A stretch of DNA of 64,000 bases from Cladocopium goreaui (GCA_947184155.2 CAMXCT020003779.1:453427-517426); one strand, 5' to 3'; numbered from the stretch's first letter, positions 40,930 to 53,053 are shown. A program made the numbers and translations. The notes: a model not told the origin generated them from the letters alone.

Positions 40930-42674
40930 CTAAACTTCCTTCGACAAGTAGGGCGTGATGTAGAAGGACGCACACCGCTCACAGGCGAACAGCTCGATCA
41001 CAGCGCTTCGGCTCAGTTGGGCACACTGGTTGTCGAAGTGCCAAACTCGCCCCCGCGGTGCGATGTAGATCTGTCTCGAGATGACGCAGTGGTTGTGGGC
41101 GTGGTTGTGCACCTCGGCTCTCGCTCGCCCAACCACGTCCTTGGCCTCCACAAACAAGGCGCTGAGTCGCCCGATCTGCCTGATCAAGCCCATCCTCCTC
41201 CTGTCCAGCTCCCTGACTTGCTGGTCCTTCTGCCAAAAGCTCGCCTCCATGTTTCTGAGCTGCGCCTGCAGCCGCTGGATGTCGCGGTCCGCAGTGATGG
41301 GGCCTGCTGGTAGTGTTGACCTCGGGATCTGCGCTACCAACCGTTCTACTTGGTCTTGTAGGTCCAGGTTCTCCGCCACCTTATCGTTCAGGCGGGCCTG
41401 GATCCTGTCCGACCTCACGTGCCTCAACCGTAGCACATGGTTGTGACCGATCCACCACCCATGCATCCACCCCATCAGGTAGGTGCCCCCGATGAAAGCG
41501 AGCAGTGCCACGATCACTATCGCCGCGTCCCACACGTAATCCCAGGCCCGAGGATGTCCATGTTGGGGCACATGCAGGAAGACTCCAGGCCTAACAAAGC
41601 CCAAAAACGTACTTGCCCATGGCCAAACGCCGTCCCACTCTGGTCCCTGCTTGGAGGCTCGGGGGCGGTTATAAGCACATAGGGGACATACTAGGTACAT
41701 ACGGCGCTTACTATTTGGATACAGCGCTTGCAATATGTCACTTAGTGGACTTACTGGGACAGCACTTAGTGCACTTACATAAGTGGCTTACAGCACTTAC
41801 CTAAGTCTGCGAGCGCATTTGCGTTTCCGCAACATGCGATTTGGATTTTTGTGCTTCCACGAAAACTTGCAACGGAATTTTGTGTTTCCACAAAAACCCC
41901 ATTCAGAATTTTGTGTTTCCAACAAATTATGAAACGGGATTTTGTGTTTCCGCAAATTTTTGTAAGTGCACTTAGCCTAGATACGTAAGTATAGCGTAAG
42001 TCCTTTACAGGACTTAGGCCACTTAGGGTGTAAGCTGCCTATCTCACTTAGCCCACATACGCTAAGTGGTTAGCCAAGTGCCATAAGTTGCGTAATCATG
42101 TATGGAGCAAAATATATAGTTAGCCGAAAACTGTAACTACTTACGTAAGTGACTTAGAGACAGCAGACCGCTTAGCACCACTTATAAGTAAGGTAACTTA
42201 GCACCACTTATAAGGTAGGTTACAGCACTTAGTAAGTAGGTTATAGAAGTGCTCTATAACCTTACTATGTACTTATAACCGCCCCCGGCCCTCCAAGTGG
42301 ACCGCCCCATCAGGACGATGTGCACGCCTCTGGCGTTCGGGCGTCATCACTGCCTTCTCCCCCGGCGGTGAGGTTGAGGGCTTGCTGTCCACGATTGCTG
42401 CCTGCTTGCTCGGCACGCGCTCATCGTCTTCCACCTCCAGGAGTTTGAGCCCTCTTGGTAGGCCCGAAGCCCCTCGGTTGCTGGCCCTTCTGCAAGTCCT
42501 CCGCGTTCGTGTTCCTGCCATATCCCGGCATCTCCTCCGCGTCCCCATGCCAGTCTGCCTCCGGCTCGTTGTCGTCTCCCCACGTCTTGAGCCTGACCTG
42601 TGATCTAACAGACGTTCCCTACCTTGAACACGATGCAAGCCATTTAACAGATTCGAGCCTACATTCTGAGCCAT
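40930..42674 (-). CDS. Two-exon membrane protein with coiled coil and C-terminal Cys/His motif
   Basis: Exon 1 runs from the ATG at 42674 (MAQNVGSNLL) to 42290; exon 2 is 41657-40930. The 632-bp intron has a GC start and AG end on the minus strand and interrupts a GCC codon, and the frame continues exactly (HLE-A-SKQGPEWD). Without splicing, exon 1 meets a stop within five codons. Exon 1 is basic and low in complexity; exon 2 has DAAIVIVALLAFIGGTYLMG as a transmembrane segment, a long coiled coil (DLQDQVERLVAQ to RELDRRRMGLIRQIGRL) and an ending with WHFDNQCAQL and CERC, a possible metal-binding site. I have seen similar WH...C...CxxC endings in dinoflagellate proteins; no function is known. 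Exon 1 is less certain than exon 2. Confidence 0.55.
41658..42289 (-). mobile_element. Intron with terminal inverted repeats (introner-like)
   Basis: The intron of the gene above. Its ends lie in 33-bp inverted repeats (41650-41682 and 42265-42297; 30 of 33 match) centred on GGGGGCGGTTATAAG, and the pairing continues a few bases into both exons (GGTCC). The interior is made of CACTTAG/TAAGTG-type words and has no ORF. Inverted-repeat-bearing introns that spread through genes (introners) have been reported in dinoflagellates. That this is one is inferred from structure and frame continuity. Confidence 0.55.
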
Positions 42675-42699
42675 GCGAACGACAACAACGCAAGCGCAA

Positions 42700-44245
42700 T
42701 GCAAGCACAAAACTACCTCCCGTGGCAACGAAGTGCAGGTGCACAACTACAAGTCATTGTTTCAATCTACATGTACAGCACGCAACGATGCCTTCAACCA
42801 CAGGCGCGCTAAGGTCCAGCTGCTTACTTACTTCGAAGTGGGACACTGAGTTGCAAGCCGAAACTCGGTGCCATGATGCTGTAGAACCACTGCCATTCCC
42901 AGCGCTCCTCCACGGCCTGCGTGACAAAAACTGCCATACAGACACAAAATAGCTCCTGCAATATTGATACACGAGTCTGTTCTGATTTTGTATACGAATA
43001 TCAAGACAAATTACCCAAAAAACAGCTCCACACCATGATGTCGAGGATCTCACATGTTTACTCATTTTCATATGGAAAGTCTCATAGAATTTACCAAATA
43101 AGCTCGGTACCATGATGCCGTGGATGACCTTAGTTGCACGACTTTCTCTTTACAGTGAAACTGTAAACAAAAGATAACTAAAGTGCACAAACAAATGAAT
43201 ATCATGATGGCACGGGTGACACCTTTTTCACTACATTTCGCTCGATGCACGGACAGTCCCTGCAGGATCGAGCACGTCAAAATTCAGTGTTTAAAAGATC
43301 ATTCTTCATTGGCTCGCACTTCCCGTTGGATGGACAGCAACTCGGGATCCTTGGCCCAACGCGCATCCGACACCACAGATTGAAAGGTCGGGCTTGCACG
43401 AAGCCAGCGGCTCCACTTTCACTCTGCATAGCTTGTACCACGCGCAAAGTGAGACCCAAGCCAGAATCACCTGGAAACAATGCAAGTCCAGTCGTGCCAA
43501 CGCTGGAGCTGCCAACTTCGCGTCAAGCTTGGGAAGCCAGAATTCAGCCAGAATTTGTTTACCAACACTGGAAGGGCGAGCGACAAGAGAGACCACAGAA
43601 TTCTCAGACGATGTCCAACACAGTTCTGTATTATCATGCTAAACACAAATCAATCCTTGCAGTCACATGCCACCCCAACAGAAACCAGAACTCAATTTTC
43701 AATGCAACCATTCCATGTCCACGGACAGCCCCTACAGAGCATGGAACGATCACAAAACACAATCTCCAAAGAATCAATGCAAGACCATATCCACAGAAAA
43801 AAGATGTCGCGAGTATTGCTTTCAAGGCATATTGAGGTTCCGACCAAACGATTCTTTTGTAGAAGATGCAGTTGAATGCCGCTCGCACAGACTTGTGCGG
43901 TAAAACTCCATGCTTGAATTGGAAAAATCAGAAAACACAATCTCAATCTCCAAAGAATGAATGCAACACCATGTCCACAGAGACAGAACATGGAACAATC
44001 ACAAACCACAATCTCCAAAAAATGCATGCAGGACCATATCCACAGAAGAAAGATGTCGACAGCATTGCTTTAAATGCATATCTGTATCCACTCGAGGCTC
44101 CGACCAGAGAACGTGGCTGCACAAACTCCATACTTGAATCACACGGGACTGTATGATCCGACTAAAGACAAATCAATCCTCGCAGTCACATACCACCTCA
44201 ACAGAAAACAGAAATCAATTTGCAATCCAACCGTTGCATCTCTCA
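42700..44245. repeat. Non-coding region with diverged direct repeats
   Basis: No gene recognised. AATCAATCCT(T/C)GCAGTCACAT recurs at about 43646 and 44170. A block with GGAACAATCACAAA, CACAATCTCCAAA and ACCATATCCACAGAA recurs at about 43740 and 43990. Many of the overlapping short frames are due to these repeats. Confidence 0.5.
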
Positions 44246-44249
44246 ATCG

Positions 44250-45358
44250 CAGACTTTTACACACAGACGCTTTTGCACACAGACGCTTTCACACACAGAC
44301 ACTTTTACACGCAGATGCATTTGCACACAGACACTTTTACACACAGACGCTTTTACACACAGACCATTTTACACACAGACACTTTTACACACAGAAGCTT
44401 TTAAACACAGAAGCTTTTACACACAGACACATTTACACACAGACCATTTTACACACAGACACTTTTACACACAGACCATTTTACACACAGACACTTTTAC
44501 ACACAGAAGCTTTTAAACACAGAAGCTTTTACACACCGAAGCTTTTACACACAGACACTTTTACACACAGAAGCTTTTAAACAGAGAAGCTTTTACACAC
44601 AGAAGCTTTTACACACAGAAGCTTTTACACACAGACCATTTTACACACAAACGCTTTTACACACAGACACTTTTACACACAGACCATGTTGCACACATTC
44701 ACTGTTACACACGGAAGCTTTTAAACAACGCAGAAGCTTTTACACACGGTCACTTTCACACAGAAAAGCTTTTACACACAGAAGCTTTTACACACAGACT
44801 CCTTTACAAACAGAGGCTTTTACACACAGACGCTTCTGCACACAGACGCTTTTACACACAGACGCTTTTACACACAGACACCTCTACACACAGACCATTT
44901 TACACACAAACGCCTTTAGACACACAGACACTTTTACACACAGACCATGTTACACACTAACACTTTTACACACAGACGCTTTTACACACTAACACTTTTA
45001 CACACAGACGCTTTTACACACAGACGCTTTTACGCACAGACGCTTTTACACAGACGCGTTTACACACAGACGCTTCTGCACACAGACACTTTTGCACACA
45101 AAAGCTTTTACACACATACGCTTTTACACACAGACGCTTTTACACACAGACCATTTTACACAGAGACACTTTTACACACAGACGCTTTTACACGCAGATG
45201 CTTTTGCACACAAAAGCTTTTACACACGGAGGCTTTTACACGCAGACAACTTTACACACAGACGCTTTTACACACAGACGCTTTTACATACAGAAGCTTT
45301 TACACAGAGGTTTTTAAACACAGAAGCTTTTACACACAGAAGCTTTTACACACAGAGA
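44250..45358 (+). repeat. 16-bp minisatellite (CTTTTACACACAGACG)
   Basis: About 68 copies of a 16-bp unit whose last three bases vary (ACG, CAC, AAG, CAT). As 16 is not a multiple of three, three frames cycle and stay open, giving false HTDTFTHRRFYTQ-type proteins of 90-170 codons. Confidence 0.95.
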
Positions 45359-45374
45359 CCGGACCCGTGAAATC

Positions 45375-45560
45375 GCAATTTTTCCTCAATTTTTGATGTT
45401 CAATGTCCATTTCGTGGGAAAGGGTCGCGATGGACAAAGTAAAATCCCAATTTTTCCTCAGTTTTTGACGTCCAACGCCCATTTCGTGCGAAAGGGTTGC
45501 CCGTGACACCTCAAAATCACAATTTTACCACAGTTTTTGACGTCCAACGTTATGAGATTT
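45375..45560 (+). repeat. ~80-bp tandem repeat
   Basis: A little over two copies of a unit containing CAATTTTTCCTCAGTTTTTG, ACGTCCAACG and CATTTCGTG(G/C)GAAAGGGT. Confidence 0.75.
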
Positions 45561-45594
45561 TCTGCGGGCCAGGTATTGGAAAATGCAAAAAAAA

Positions 45595-46030
45595 AGAATC
45601 CTCATTTTATCATCATTTTATCCTCATTCTGGAACCTCAGTAAATTTGCATCTGATTTTGCCTTGGATTTTTATCATCATTTTATCTTCATTCTCGATCC
45701 TCATTTTATCCTCATTTCCTCATCAAATCCTCATCAAATCCTCATTCTTTCCTCATTTTATCCTAGTTTTATCCTCATTTCCTCATCAAATCCGCATCAA
45801 ATCCTCATTTTATCCTCATTTCCTCATCAAACCCTCATTTTATCCCCATTTCCTTATCAAATCCTCATCAAATCCTCTTTTTATCCTCATTTTATCCTCA
45901 TTTCCTCATCAAATCCTCATTTTATCCTCATTCTCGATCCTCATTTTATCCTCATTTCCTAGTCAAATCCTCATTTTATCTTCATTTTATCCTCATTTTA
46001 TCCTCATTTCCTCATCAAATCCTCATTTTC
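45595..46030 (+). repeat. TCCTCATTTTATCC minisatellite
   Basis: An irregular array of TCCTCATTT, TATCC and CTCATCAAA words about 430 bp long. It produces spurious Ser/Pro/Leu/His-rich frames. Confidence 0.9.
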
Positions 46031-46581
46031 TGGGGTGGTGTTAGCATAGTCAAATAGTACTTTTTGTTTCTTTGAAGTTGTGATCTTGAACCCAAAAAGT
46101 CGGCCATAATCACATGATTTATAGCGATTATCCATATAATCCATTATCAATGTAATCCCAAAACCCAAAAGCCTATGACCCATGGCAATTTTTCAATTCG
46201 TGGGATATTACTTTTTACTAATGGATGACATGGATCATATCTTGATAGGATGACAAGTCATTTGACCCAATGTGGGAGGAACCATCAACCGAGTATGATG
46301 TAATAAGGAAGACCTGGTCACCCAGCAGCAGGAATTGTCAGTCACTGTTGTTACAAGAATCAGTTCCCATTTCTGGTGCCCATCAATCTGAATTGTAACC
46401 AGTTTAATTATGAATTGTTCAATCATAATTTGCTCAAACAATGTGTAAATATATGTTAATAAATAATATTATGAAATTATGAATGAACAATTCATAATTA
46501 GTTCAAATGATTTGGTAAATCAGCTGTTCAATACAAGATGATTTGCTGAACATCAAAATGTGACCAATATTTTTTGTAAGG
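46031..46581. other. AT-rich unassigned sequence with one hairpin
   Basis: No gene. AATTATGAATTGTTCA near 46407 pairs exactly with TGAACAATTCATAATT near 46485, a 16-bp stem. Confidence 0.5.
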
Positions 46582-46849
46582 CTGTACTTAAGCAAATCAC
46601 CTCACAGCATATGGGGGTCCGTAGCCCCCCTCCCGTGTGAGGTCCTGAGCGCTCAGGACCTTGTACCACCTCGAGGTGACTATCTTAACTACAGATGAAA
46701 AAAAAATCCAACTAGGGGGTTGCAAGGTCAAACGGCCTGCCCCAATATACGCTGGGGTGAGGAGGTACAAGGTCCTGAGCGCTCAGGACCTCACAGGGGA
46801 TGGGGGTTGGTAGCCCCCCTCCTGTACAAGGTGATTTGCTTAAGTACAG
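46582..46849. mobile_element. MITE-like inverted-repeat element
   Basis: Ends CTGTACTTAAGCAAATCACC and its exact inverse GGTGATTTGCTTAAGTACAG. Within the arms, a perfect 20-bp palindrome (GGTCCTGAGCGCTCAGGACC) occurs twice (46641-46660 and 46771-46790), along with GGGGGT...AGCCCCCCTCC hairpins. No ORF and no clear target duplication. The outermost bases give GT...AG in either orientation. Confidence 0.7.
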
Positions 46850-47300
46850 GTGGAAAATTAAAAATATTCAGGATGGGAATTCACTGCGAATTCATTCGGT
46901 TTCCTTTTCAGTAGTAGGCTTGTACCACGTACCCATTTGAAACTTTGGGGTCATCTCCGCACAAACAGAATCAGCAGCCAGCATTCCTTTCCCCAAATCC
47001 CAAGGTTCGCTCAGTGGGCAATCACCACTGCTAAGGCTAATCAAATGTAGGTCAAAGCTAATCTCATTGCTGCTCCCCACCCTCTTCCTGGATCTTCTCT
47101 TCTGCCAAAACCATTTTCTCTTCAATCTGAATATCCCTCACAAAAAGATCATCGCAATCACAATCGTTTGAGATGCAGTTCAATCCTGATCTGTCTCGCC
47201 TCATGCAAAGGCAAGTCATGGCATATACTTAAAATGATTGGTGATTCAACAGAATATAATCAGAACTAAATAATGACTAAGCCAATTCAAAGTTACCGAT
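46850..47300. other. Unassigned sequence downstream of the SURP/HAD gene
   Basis: A 77-codon minus-strand frame (46892-47125) has no recognised domain. It might be a terminal exon of the gene at 47301-48530, but this is not supported by motif evidence. Confidence 0.3.
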
Positions 47301-48510
47301 TCAGAAACTTCTTCCAGTAGCACAGGTAATGGAACCGAACTTCCTCTTTGTTGTCTTTTTCAGAACAATTGCTTTTGCTCCTGTGTCACCTGTTATTGAT
47401 GGTCCTGATTCGCGGTCTGATAATAACTTCGTCCGCGTGATGTGGATGCCGACAAACGGCCTGAGAAGTTTCTTTTCGATTTCACGGCAGGCCCTGAGGG
47501 TGTTCTCCAGGATCGTGGTGTTTGAGGAGAAACTGCAAGTTGTGAGATAGTATCCCCAACGCTGTATATCCTGCAAATGCCGTATTGTTACTTCATTCAC
47601 TGTCTGGTTAAACTCGATGGTGCGGTGGTAGTCCAACGCTACAAGAGGGCGTTCCGGCGTTTTCAGGGGCAGCCGCCTTTGGCGCCCCTGACGCCGACGC
47701 CAGAGCGATACGAGCACGGCACTCGGCCAACTTCTGCTCGTAATAGGGTCGATGCACGTCACTGGGCTTCAGGAAATAGAATTTGCTATGGTCCTGTTCC
47801 CGCAAAATAGGATCTTCGTACCCTTCTCATCCCTTCTCCATTCTCCACCCTTTGCAACCAAGAGAGCTGTTTTGTCAATGATACCACGATGAAATTCAGA
47901 AGGAATAACCAAACTTGACAGCGAAGCAGGTGCAGATTCTTCAACCTCAGGTTCCTCTCTGGCAACTGGAGGCCTCTTCACTGGAGGCTTTTTCGCAGGC
48001 GGCTTTTTCGCCGCTGACTTCTTTGCAGTTCCAACAGGAGACCTGCTACGCTCCCTTCTCTCACTGCTTTGAACCTCTCTTTCAGGCACAGCAGATGAAG
48101 GACGAGCCTTCTTCTTTGGCGGCCTCTTAGGTTCAGGAACACCAGGAGATTCAGCAACAGCAGTCGAAGTGGCCTTAGGCGCAATAGGAGCACTGGATCT
48201 CTTAGGCACAGGTACACCAGCAGCAGGAGAAGCTCTTGGCACCGCTGCAACACTCGCCCTCTTAGGCTCAGGTACACCAGAAGATTCAGAAGCAGCTGGA
48301 GAGGGGTACGGCCGGAGTACGGGATCTCCTTGGTTCAGGTACACCAGAAGGTTCAGAAACAGCAGCCGAAGTCCTTGGGACGGCTGGAGCACTAGCCTTC
48401 TCCCTGGGAGCTGACTTACTCCTTCTAGGCACCGAACCGTCCTCCTTGGCACCGTAGCAACTGACGTAGAAACCACCGTAGTTTCGCGCTCGGCGCGAGC
48501 AGTAGATTCA
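47301..48510 (-). pseudogene. SURP-domain plus HAD-like protein, frameshifted
   Basis: Minus-strand pieces. A Pro-rich region carries a repeated GVPEPKR-type peptide (four variants) and a basic tail (KKSAAKKPPAKKPPVKRPP). A SURP/SWAP-like motif follows: IIDKTALLVAKGGEW in one frame and, after a one-base shift, SKFYFLKPSDVHRPYYEQKL (47805 frame), as in splicing factor SF3A1-like proteins. A further shift leads to PLVALDYHRTIEF (HAD motif I, DxHxT), YYLTTCSFSS and a Lys in GAKAIVLKK. SURP binds splicing factors in known proteins and HAD proteins are usually phosphatases; the combination here has no proven function. At least three one-base breaks are present. Confidence 0.55.
48481..48498 (+). 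repeat. 18-bp direct repeat flanking the 7.4-kb inverted-repeat block, left
   Basis: GTTTCGCGCTCGGCGCGA, matched at 55947-55964 with one difference. Both copies encode RAERE on the minus strand. Such repeats could be an unusually long target duplication or intron-edge repeats. Confidence 0.6.
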
Positions 48511-48956
48511 GAACCTGCTACACTTCCCTGAGTCTCCAAAACTAGTAAATTTACTAATTTAGTAAATTTACTAAAAGGGAAGAATTTCCGCAATTTTTTC
48601 TCCATTTTTCTTGATGTTAGTAAATTTTGTGAAAAACAAAAAAGTGCATCAAAAGTGCATCGACCGTGCAGTTTTTTCTGAGCATTTTTGATTGAAATTG
48701 TGATTTTGTAACAGAAATGCAGTAGCATTTTTTAGATTTAGTGAATGTCGTTTTAGTTCACAATGTGACAATCCAATTTTTCCATAACAAAGGATTGGTT
48801 TTGTCACATACTTGTATGTTTAATGGATATGGCCAAGTAAAGCCAAAATCTTTGCAAGTGACCAGTCAAGTAAGGATTTTTTATAGATTACCAAAAGTAA
48901 AGTCAATATTCTCAGCACAACCCATCTCAAGTAAATTCTCTGATGGAAACATGTCT

Positions 48957-49132
48957 ACCCTAAGTCTCCAAAGCTAGTACTTTCGCTAATTTAGCAATTT
49001 TTCTGATCCAGAAGATTTTGCGTATTTTTTTTGTGAATTTTTGCAGAATTAGTAAAATATATATAAAAAAAAAGGAAAAGTGCATCAAAAGTGCATCAAA
49101 AGTGCATCAAGAATGCGCCAAAAGATGTGTGA
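48957..49132 (+). repeat. Middle inverted repeat, left arm
   Basis: Begins ACCCTAAGTCTCCAAAGC and ends GCCAAAAGATGTGTG, with three GTGCATCAAAA copies. Matches the inverse of 55565-55738 apart from about eight substitutions and a length change in an AT run. Confidence 0.8.
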
Positions 49133-49277
49133 TAGTTTTTCCGAATTTCCTTGAATCTGATAGTGGAGACAGAAGGAATGTCCAAATGTTGTGAGGAATG
49201 TGAAGAAATTAGCATGTGGAACCTGTATAAGTTTATGTCCTTTGAGTCCTTTGCTGCATAATGTAAATGCCATGAAA

Positions 49278-52209
49278 GAAAAACACAATTTCTCCCAGTG
49301 ACTTCTCAGGTAAAAGTAGATGTTCTGAAGTAAAGTCATCTTCGCAAACGATTTCTGAAGAAAAAAAATGTTATGAAATAAATTCAATGTAATACATATT
49401 GAAGGTATATACTTGACGTTATTTTGGCTCGTTGGCTTTTGCGGTTTCTTGGTTTTTGTATTTTTTACTTTTGAGTTTATTTGCATGCTTTTGTGAGAGG
49501 AATTGACATATGTTTTCAACAAGTGTCCTAATTAGCCCTTTTTTGGGCTCTGAAAACAGTATTTCAGGACACTTGTTGAAACCTATTCTCCCACTATATC
49601 TACTTGATTTGTGTTTCACCACGTTTTCCATGACTGTCACGGTTCTGCCTCAACATACGTTCCATATGGTCACAAGATGCATGTTGCCCAGTATATACAC
49701 CTTGAGTGCCATATTCAACTTTTTTGGGGGGGGGCTGCATCCTCCCCCAATCCCCCCCAATTCCGGTTTTTTATGTGAATCCAATTTTTGCATACTTGTA
49801 AATACATTGTTCCATATTTTCATATATATATATATAATCATGTATGTATATATATATAATAGTGAAATACTTATGTAGTTTTGTTTGAAGTTGTATATAT
49901 ATATATACATATGGTTTTACATCTGTCATTATATTTACATATCATTTAGTTTTATATATACAAAAGTTTCAAATAGTTATTTAAAAATAGTTGTATATTT
50001 ATAGTTATATATACATATAGTTTTGTATACAAACATTTTTATATAGATATAGATGTACTATATTTACATTGTTAACTAATGGTATAATATATATATATGT
50101 GTATATATAGATATTTATATATATATATTTATTTATTTAATTTTATTTTTATGGATTTACATCTAAATATTTACAGTTACTTTTGTGTACACCGTGGATC
50201 CCTAAATAAACCTTGGAAAACCATGCAAGAATCAATGAACACATGCAAAACTTAATGAACACCATGGCAACATCAATAAAATCCATGGAAAAATCACTTA
50301 AAACATGTAAAAATCAGCCAACAGCATCTAAAAATCAACAAAACAAGTCAAAAATTCCATGAGCACTGTGGAAAAATGAATGAAGACCGTGTAAAGTTCA
50401 GCCAAAAGCATCAACAAAAACATGAACACCATGGCAAAATCAATGAAAACCATAGACACAATGGGGCGCAACGCGCATGAGAGATTTTAGCTCCACTACT
50501 CAGCAAATTGCATGTTTTAGCTCCAAAACGCAGCAAATAGCAAGGGTAAGTGCCCCAGACTGAAAACAGAAAAACAACAAAAACTGCACCCAAGAGAGAT
50601 GTGTTTCATTTATTTGTTTATTGTCAGAAGCTAGCAATTGCACAGAGAAGGATTGCAATTACACAAAGAAGGAATGCAACTGCATAGGGACAAACCATCT
50701 ATCAAACTCAGAAGAAACAAACCCAAGTCTCTGAAATCTATGTTTTTTGGGGCCCAAATAAATTTATGTGTTTAGTTTTGATCTCAACAAATTTGTTTCA
50801 ACTCTATGTTTTTGCTTTGACATCTTCATTTTCTCTTAGTTGACAATAGTTGTGATAACGTGTGTGGGGAGTTCTTGATATTTTTCCCCATGAATATTTC
50901 AAAAGATTTGGATGGAATCCTCAAAAACCTTTGGTGTGTTCTTGAAGATTTATTAAAAAGAAAACTTATGGAAACACTCTTGCACTTTTCATATCCTCTT
51001 GATCCAGTTTTGTGGCTGCAAGCATTCAAGAATTTGCCAATAAATTTGGAAGACATTTAGATGAACTATATCAAAATTGGTTATGCACTGCTGATGCACT
51101 TTTGATGCACTTTTCAAAAGTGCATCAAAAGTGCATCAAAATGTATTAAAAGCGCATCAAAAGTGCATCAAAAGTGCATCAAGTTTAAAAGTGCATGAAA
51201 AGTGCATCAAAAGTGCATCAAAAGTGCATAACCAATTTTGATATAGTTCATCTAAATGTCTTCCAAATTTATTGGCAAATTCTTGAATGCTTGCAGCCAC
51301 AAAACTGGATCAAGAGGGTATGAAAAGCGCAAGCGTGTTTCCATAAGTTTTCTTTTTGATAAATCTTCAAGAACCCACCAAAGGTTTTTGAGGATTCCAT
51401 CCAAATCTTTTGAAATATTCATGGGGAAAAATATCAAGAACTCCCCACACACGTTATCACAACTACTGTCAACTAAGAGAAAATGAAGATGTCAAAGCAA
51501 AAACATAGAGTTGAAACAAATTTGTTGAGATCAAAACTAAACACATAAATTTATTTGGGCCCCAAAAAACATAGATTTCAGAGACTTGGGTTTGTTTCTT
51601 CTGAGTTTGATAGATGGTTTGTCTCTATGCAGTTGCATTCCTTCTTTGTGTAATTGCAATCCTTCTCTGTGCAATTGCTAGCTTCTGACAATAAACAAAT
51701 AAATGAAACACATCTCTCTTGGGTGCAGTTTTTGTTGTTTTTTCTGTTTTCAGTCTGGGGCACTTACCCTTGCTATTTGCTGCGTTTTGGAGCTAAAACA
51801 TGCAATTTGCTGAGTAGTGGAGCTAAAATCTCTCATGCGCGTTGCGCCCCATTGTTTCTATGGTTTTCATTGATTTTGCCATGGTGTTCATGTTTTTGTT
51901 GATGCTTTTGGCTGAACTTTACACGGTCTTCATTCATTTTTCCACAGTGCTCATGGAATTTTTGACTTGTTTTGTTGATTTTTAGATGCTGTTGGCTGAT
52001 TTTTACATGTTTTAAGTGATTTTTCCATGGATTTTATTGATGTTGCCATGGTGTTCATTAAGTTTTGCATGTGTTCATTGATTCTTGCATGGTTTTCCAA
52101 GGTTTATTTAGGGATCCACGGTGTACACAAAAGTAACTGTAAATATTTAGATGTAAATCCATAAAAAATAAAATTAAATAAATATATATATAAATATCTA
52201 TATATACAC

Positions 52210-52241
<32 letters not shown>

Positions 52242-53053
52242 TATACCATTAGTTAACAATGTAAATATAGTACATCTATATCTATATAAAAATGTTTGTA
52301 TACAAAACTATATGTATATATAACTATAAATATACAACTATTTTTAAATAACTATTTGAAACTTTTGTATATATAAAACTAAATGATATGTAAATATAAT
52401 GACAGATGTAAAACCATATGTATATATATATATACAACTTCAAACAAAACTACATAAGTATTTCACTATTATATATATATACATACATGATTATATATAT
52501 ATATATGAAAATATGGAACAATGTATTTACAAGTATGCAAAAATTGGATTCACATAAAAAACCGGAATTGGGGGGGATTGGGGGAGGATGCAGCCCCCCC
52601 CCAAAAAAGTTGAATATGGCACTCAAGGTGTATATACTGGGCAACATGCATCTTGTGACCATATGGAACGTATGTTGAGGCAGAACCGTGACAGTCATGG
52701 AAAACGTGGTGAAACACAAATCAAGTAGATATAGTGGGAGAATAGGTTTCAACAAGTGTCCTGAAATACTGTTTTCAGAGCCCAAAAAAGGGCTAATTAG
52801 GACACTTGTTGAAAACATATGTCAATTCCTCTCACCAAAGCATGCAAATAAACTCAAAAGTAAAAAATACAAAAACCAAGAAACCGCAAAAGCCAACGAG
52901 CCAAAATAACGCCAAGTATATACCTTCAATATGTATTATATACATTGAATTTATTTCATAACATTTTTTTCTTCAGAAATCGTTTGCGAAGATGACTTTA
53001 CTTCAGAACATCTACTTTTACCTGAGAAGTCACTGGGAGAAATTGTGTTTTTC
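49278..53053. repeat. Giant palindrome (~3.8 kb)
   Basis: The left arm 49278-51089 and right arm 51222-53053 are reverse complements at very high identity. Frames of 122 codons (49510-49878 and 52450-52818) are identical, and the sum of paired positions drifts by only about 20 nt over 1.8 kb. The 132-bp spacer consists of TGATGCACTTT / AAAGTGCATCA repeats, which are themselves inverted. The arms are AT-rich and carry no recognised gene; frames within them are shadows. The right arm is followed by a small CCCCACA/TGTGGGG hairpin. Confidence 0.9.
51090..51221. repeat. Palindrome centre: GTGCATCAAAA array
   Basis: Two inverted TGATGCACTTT units followed by about nine AAAGTGCATCA units with small variations. 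The same word flanks the middle inverted repeats near 49080-49110 and 55585-55625 and occurs near 48645. Confidence 0.85.

Noticed and set aside
42455-42952. 165-codon plus-strand ORF
   Set aside because: Overlaps exon 1 of the minus-strand gene and continues into repeat-rich non-coding DNA; no domain.
44250-45358. CRISPR-like array
   Set aside because: The 16-bp units abut without unique spacers and the context is eukaryotic.
44074-45396. HTDTFTHRRFYTQ-type repeat proteins
   Set aside because: The 16-bp minisatellite keeps three frames open; there is no start context, domain or codon signature of a gene.
49510-49878. 122-codon ORF conserved in both palindrome arms
   Set aside because: Conservation follows from the inverted duplication of DNA; the sequence is AT-rich with a YIYI-type tail and no domain.
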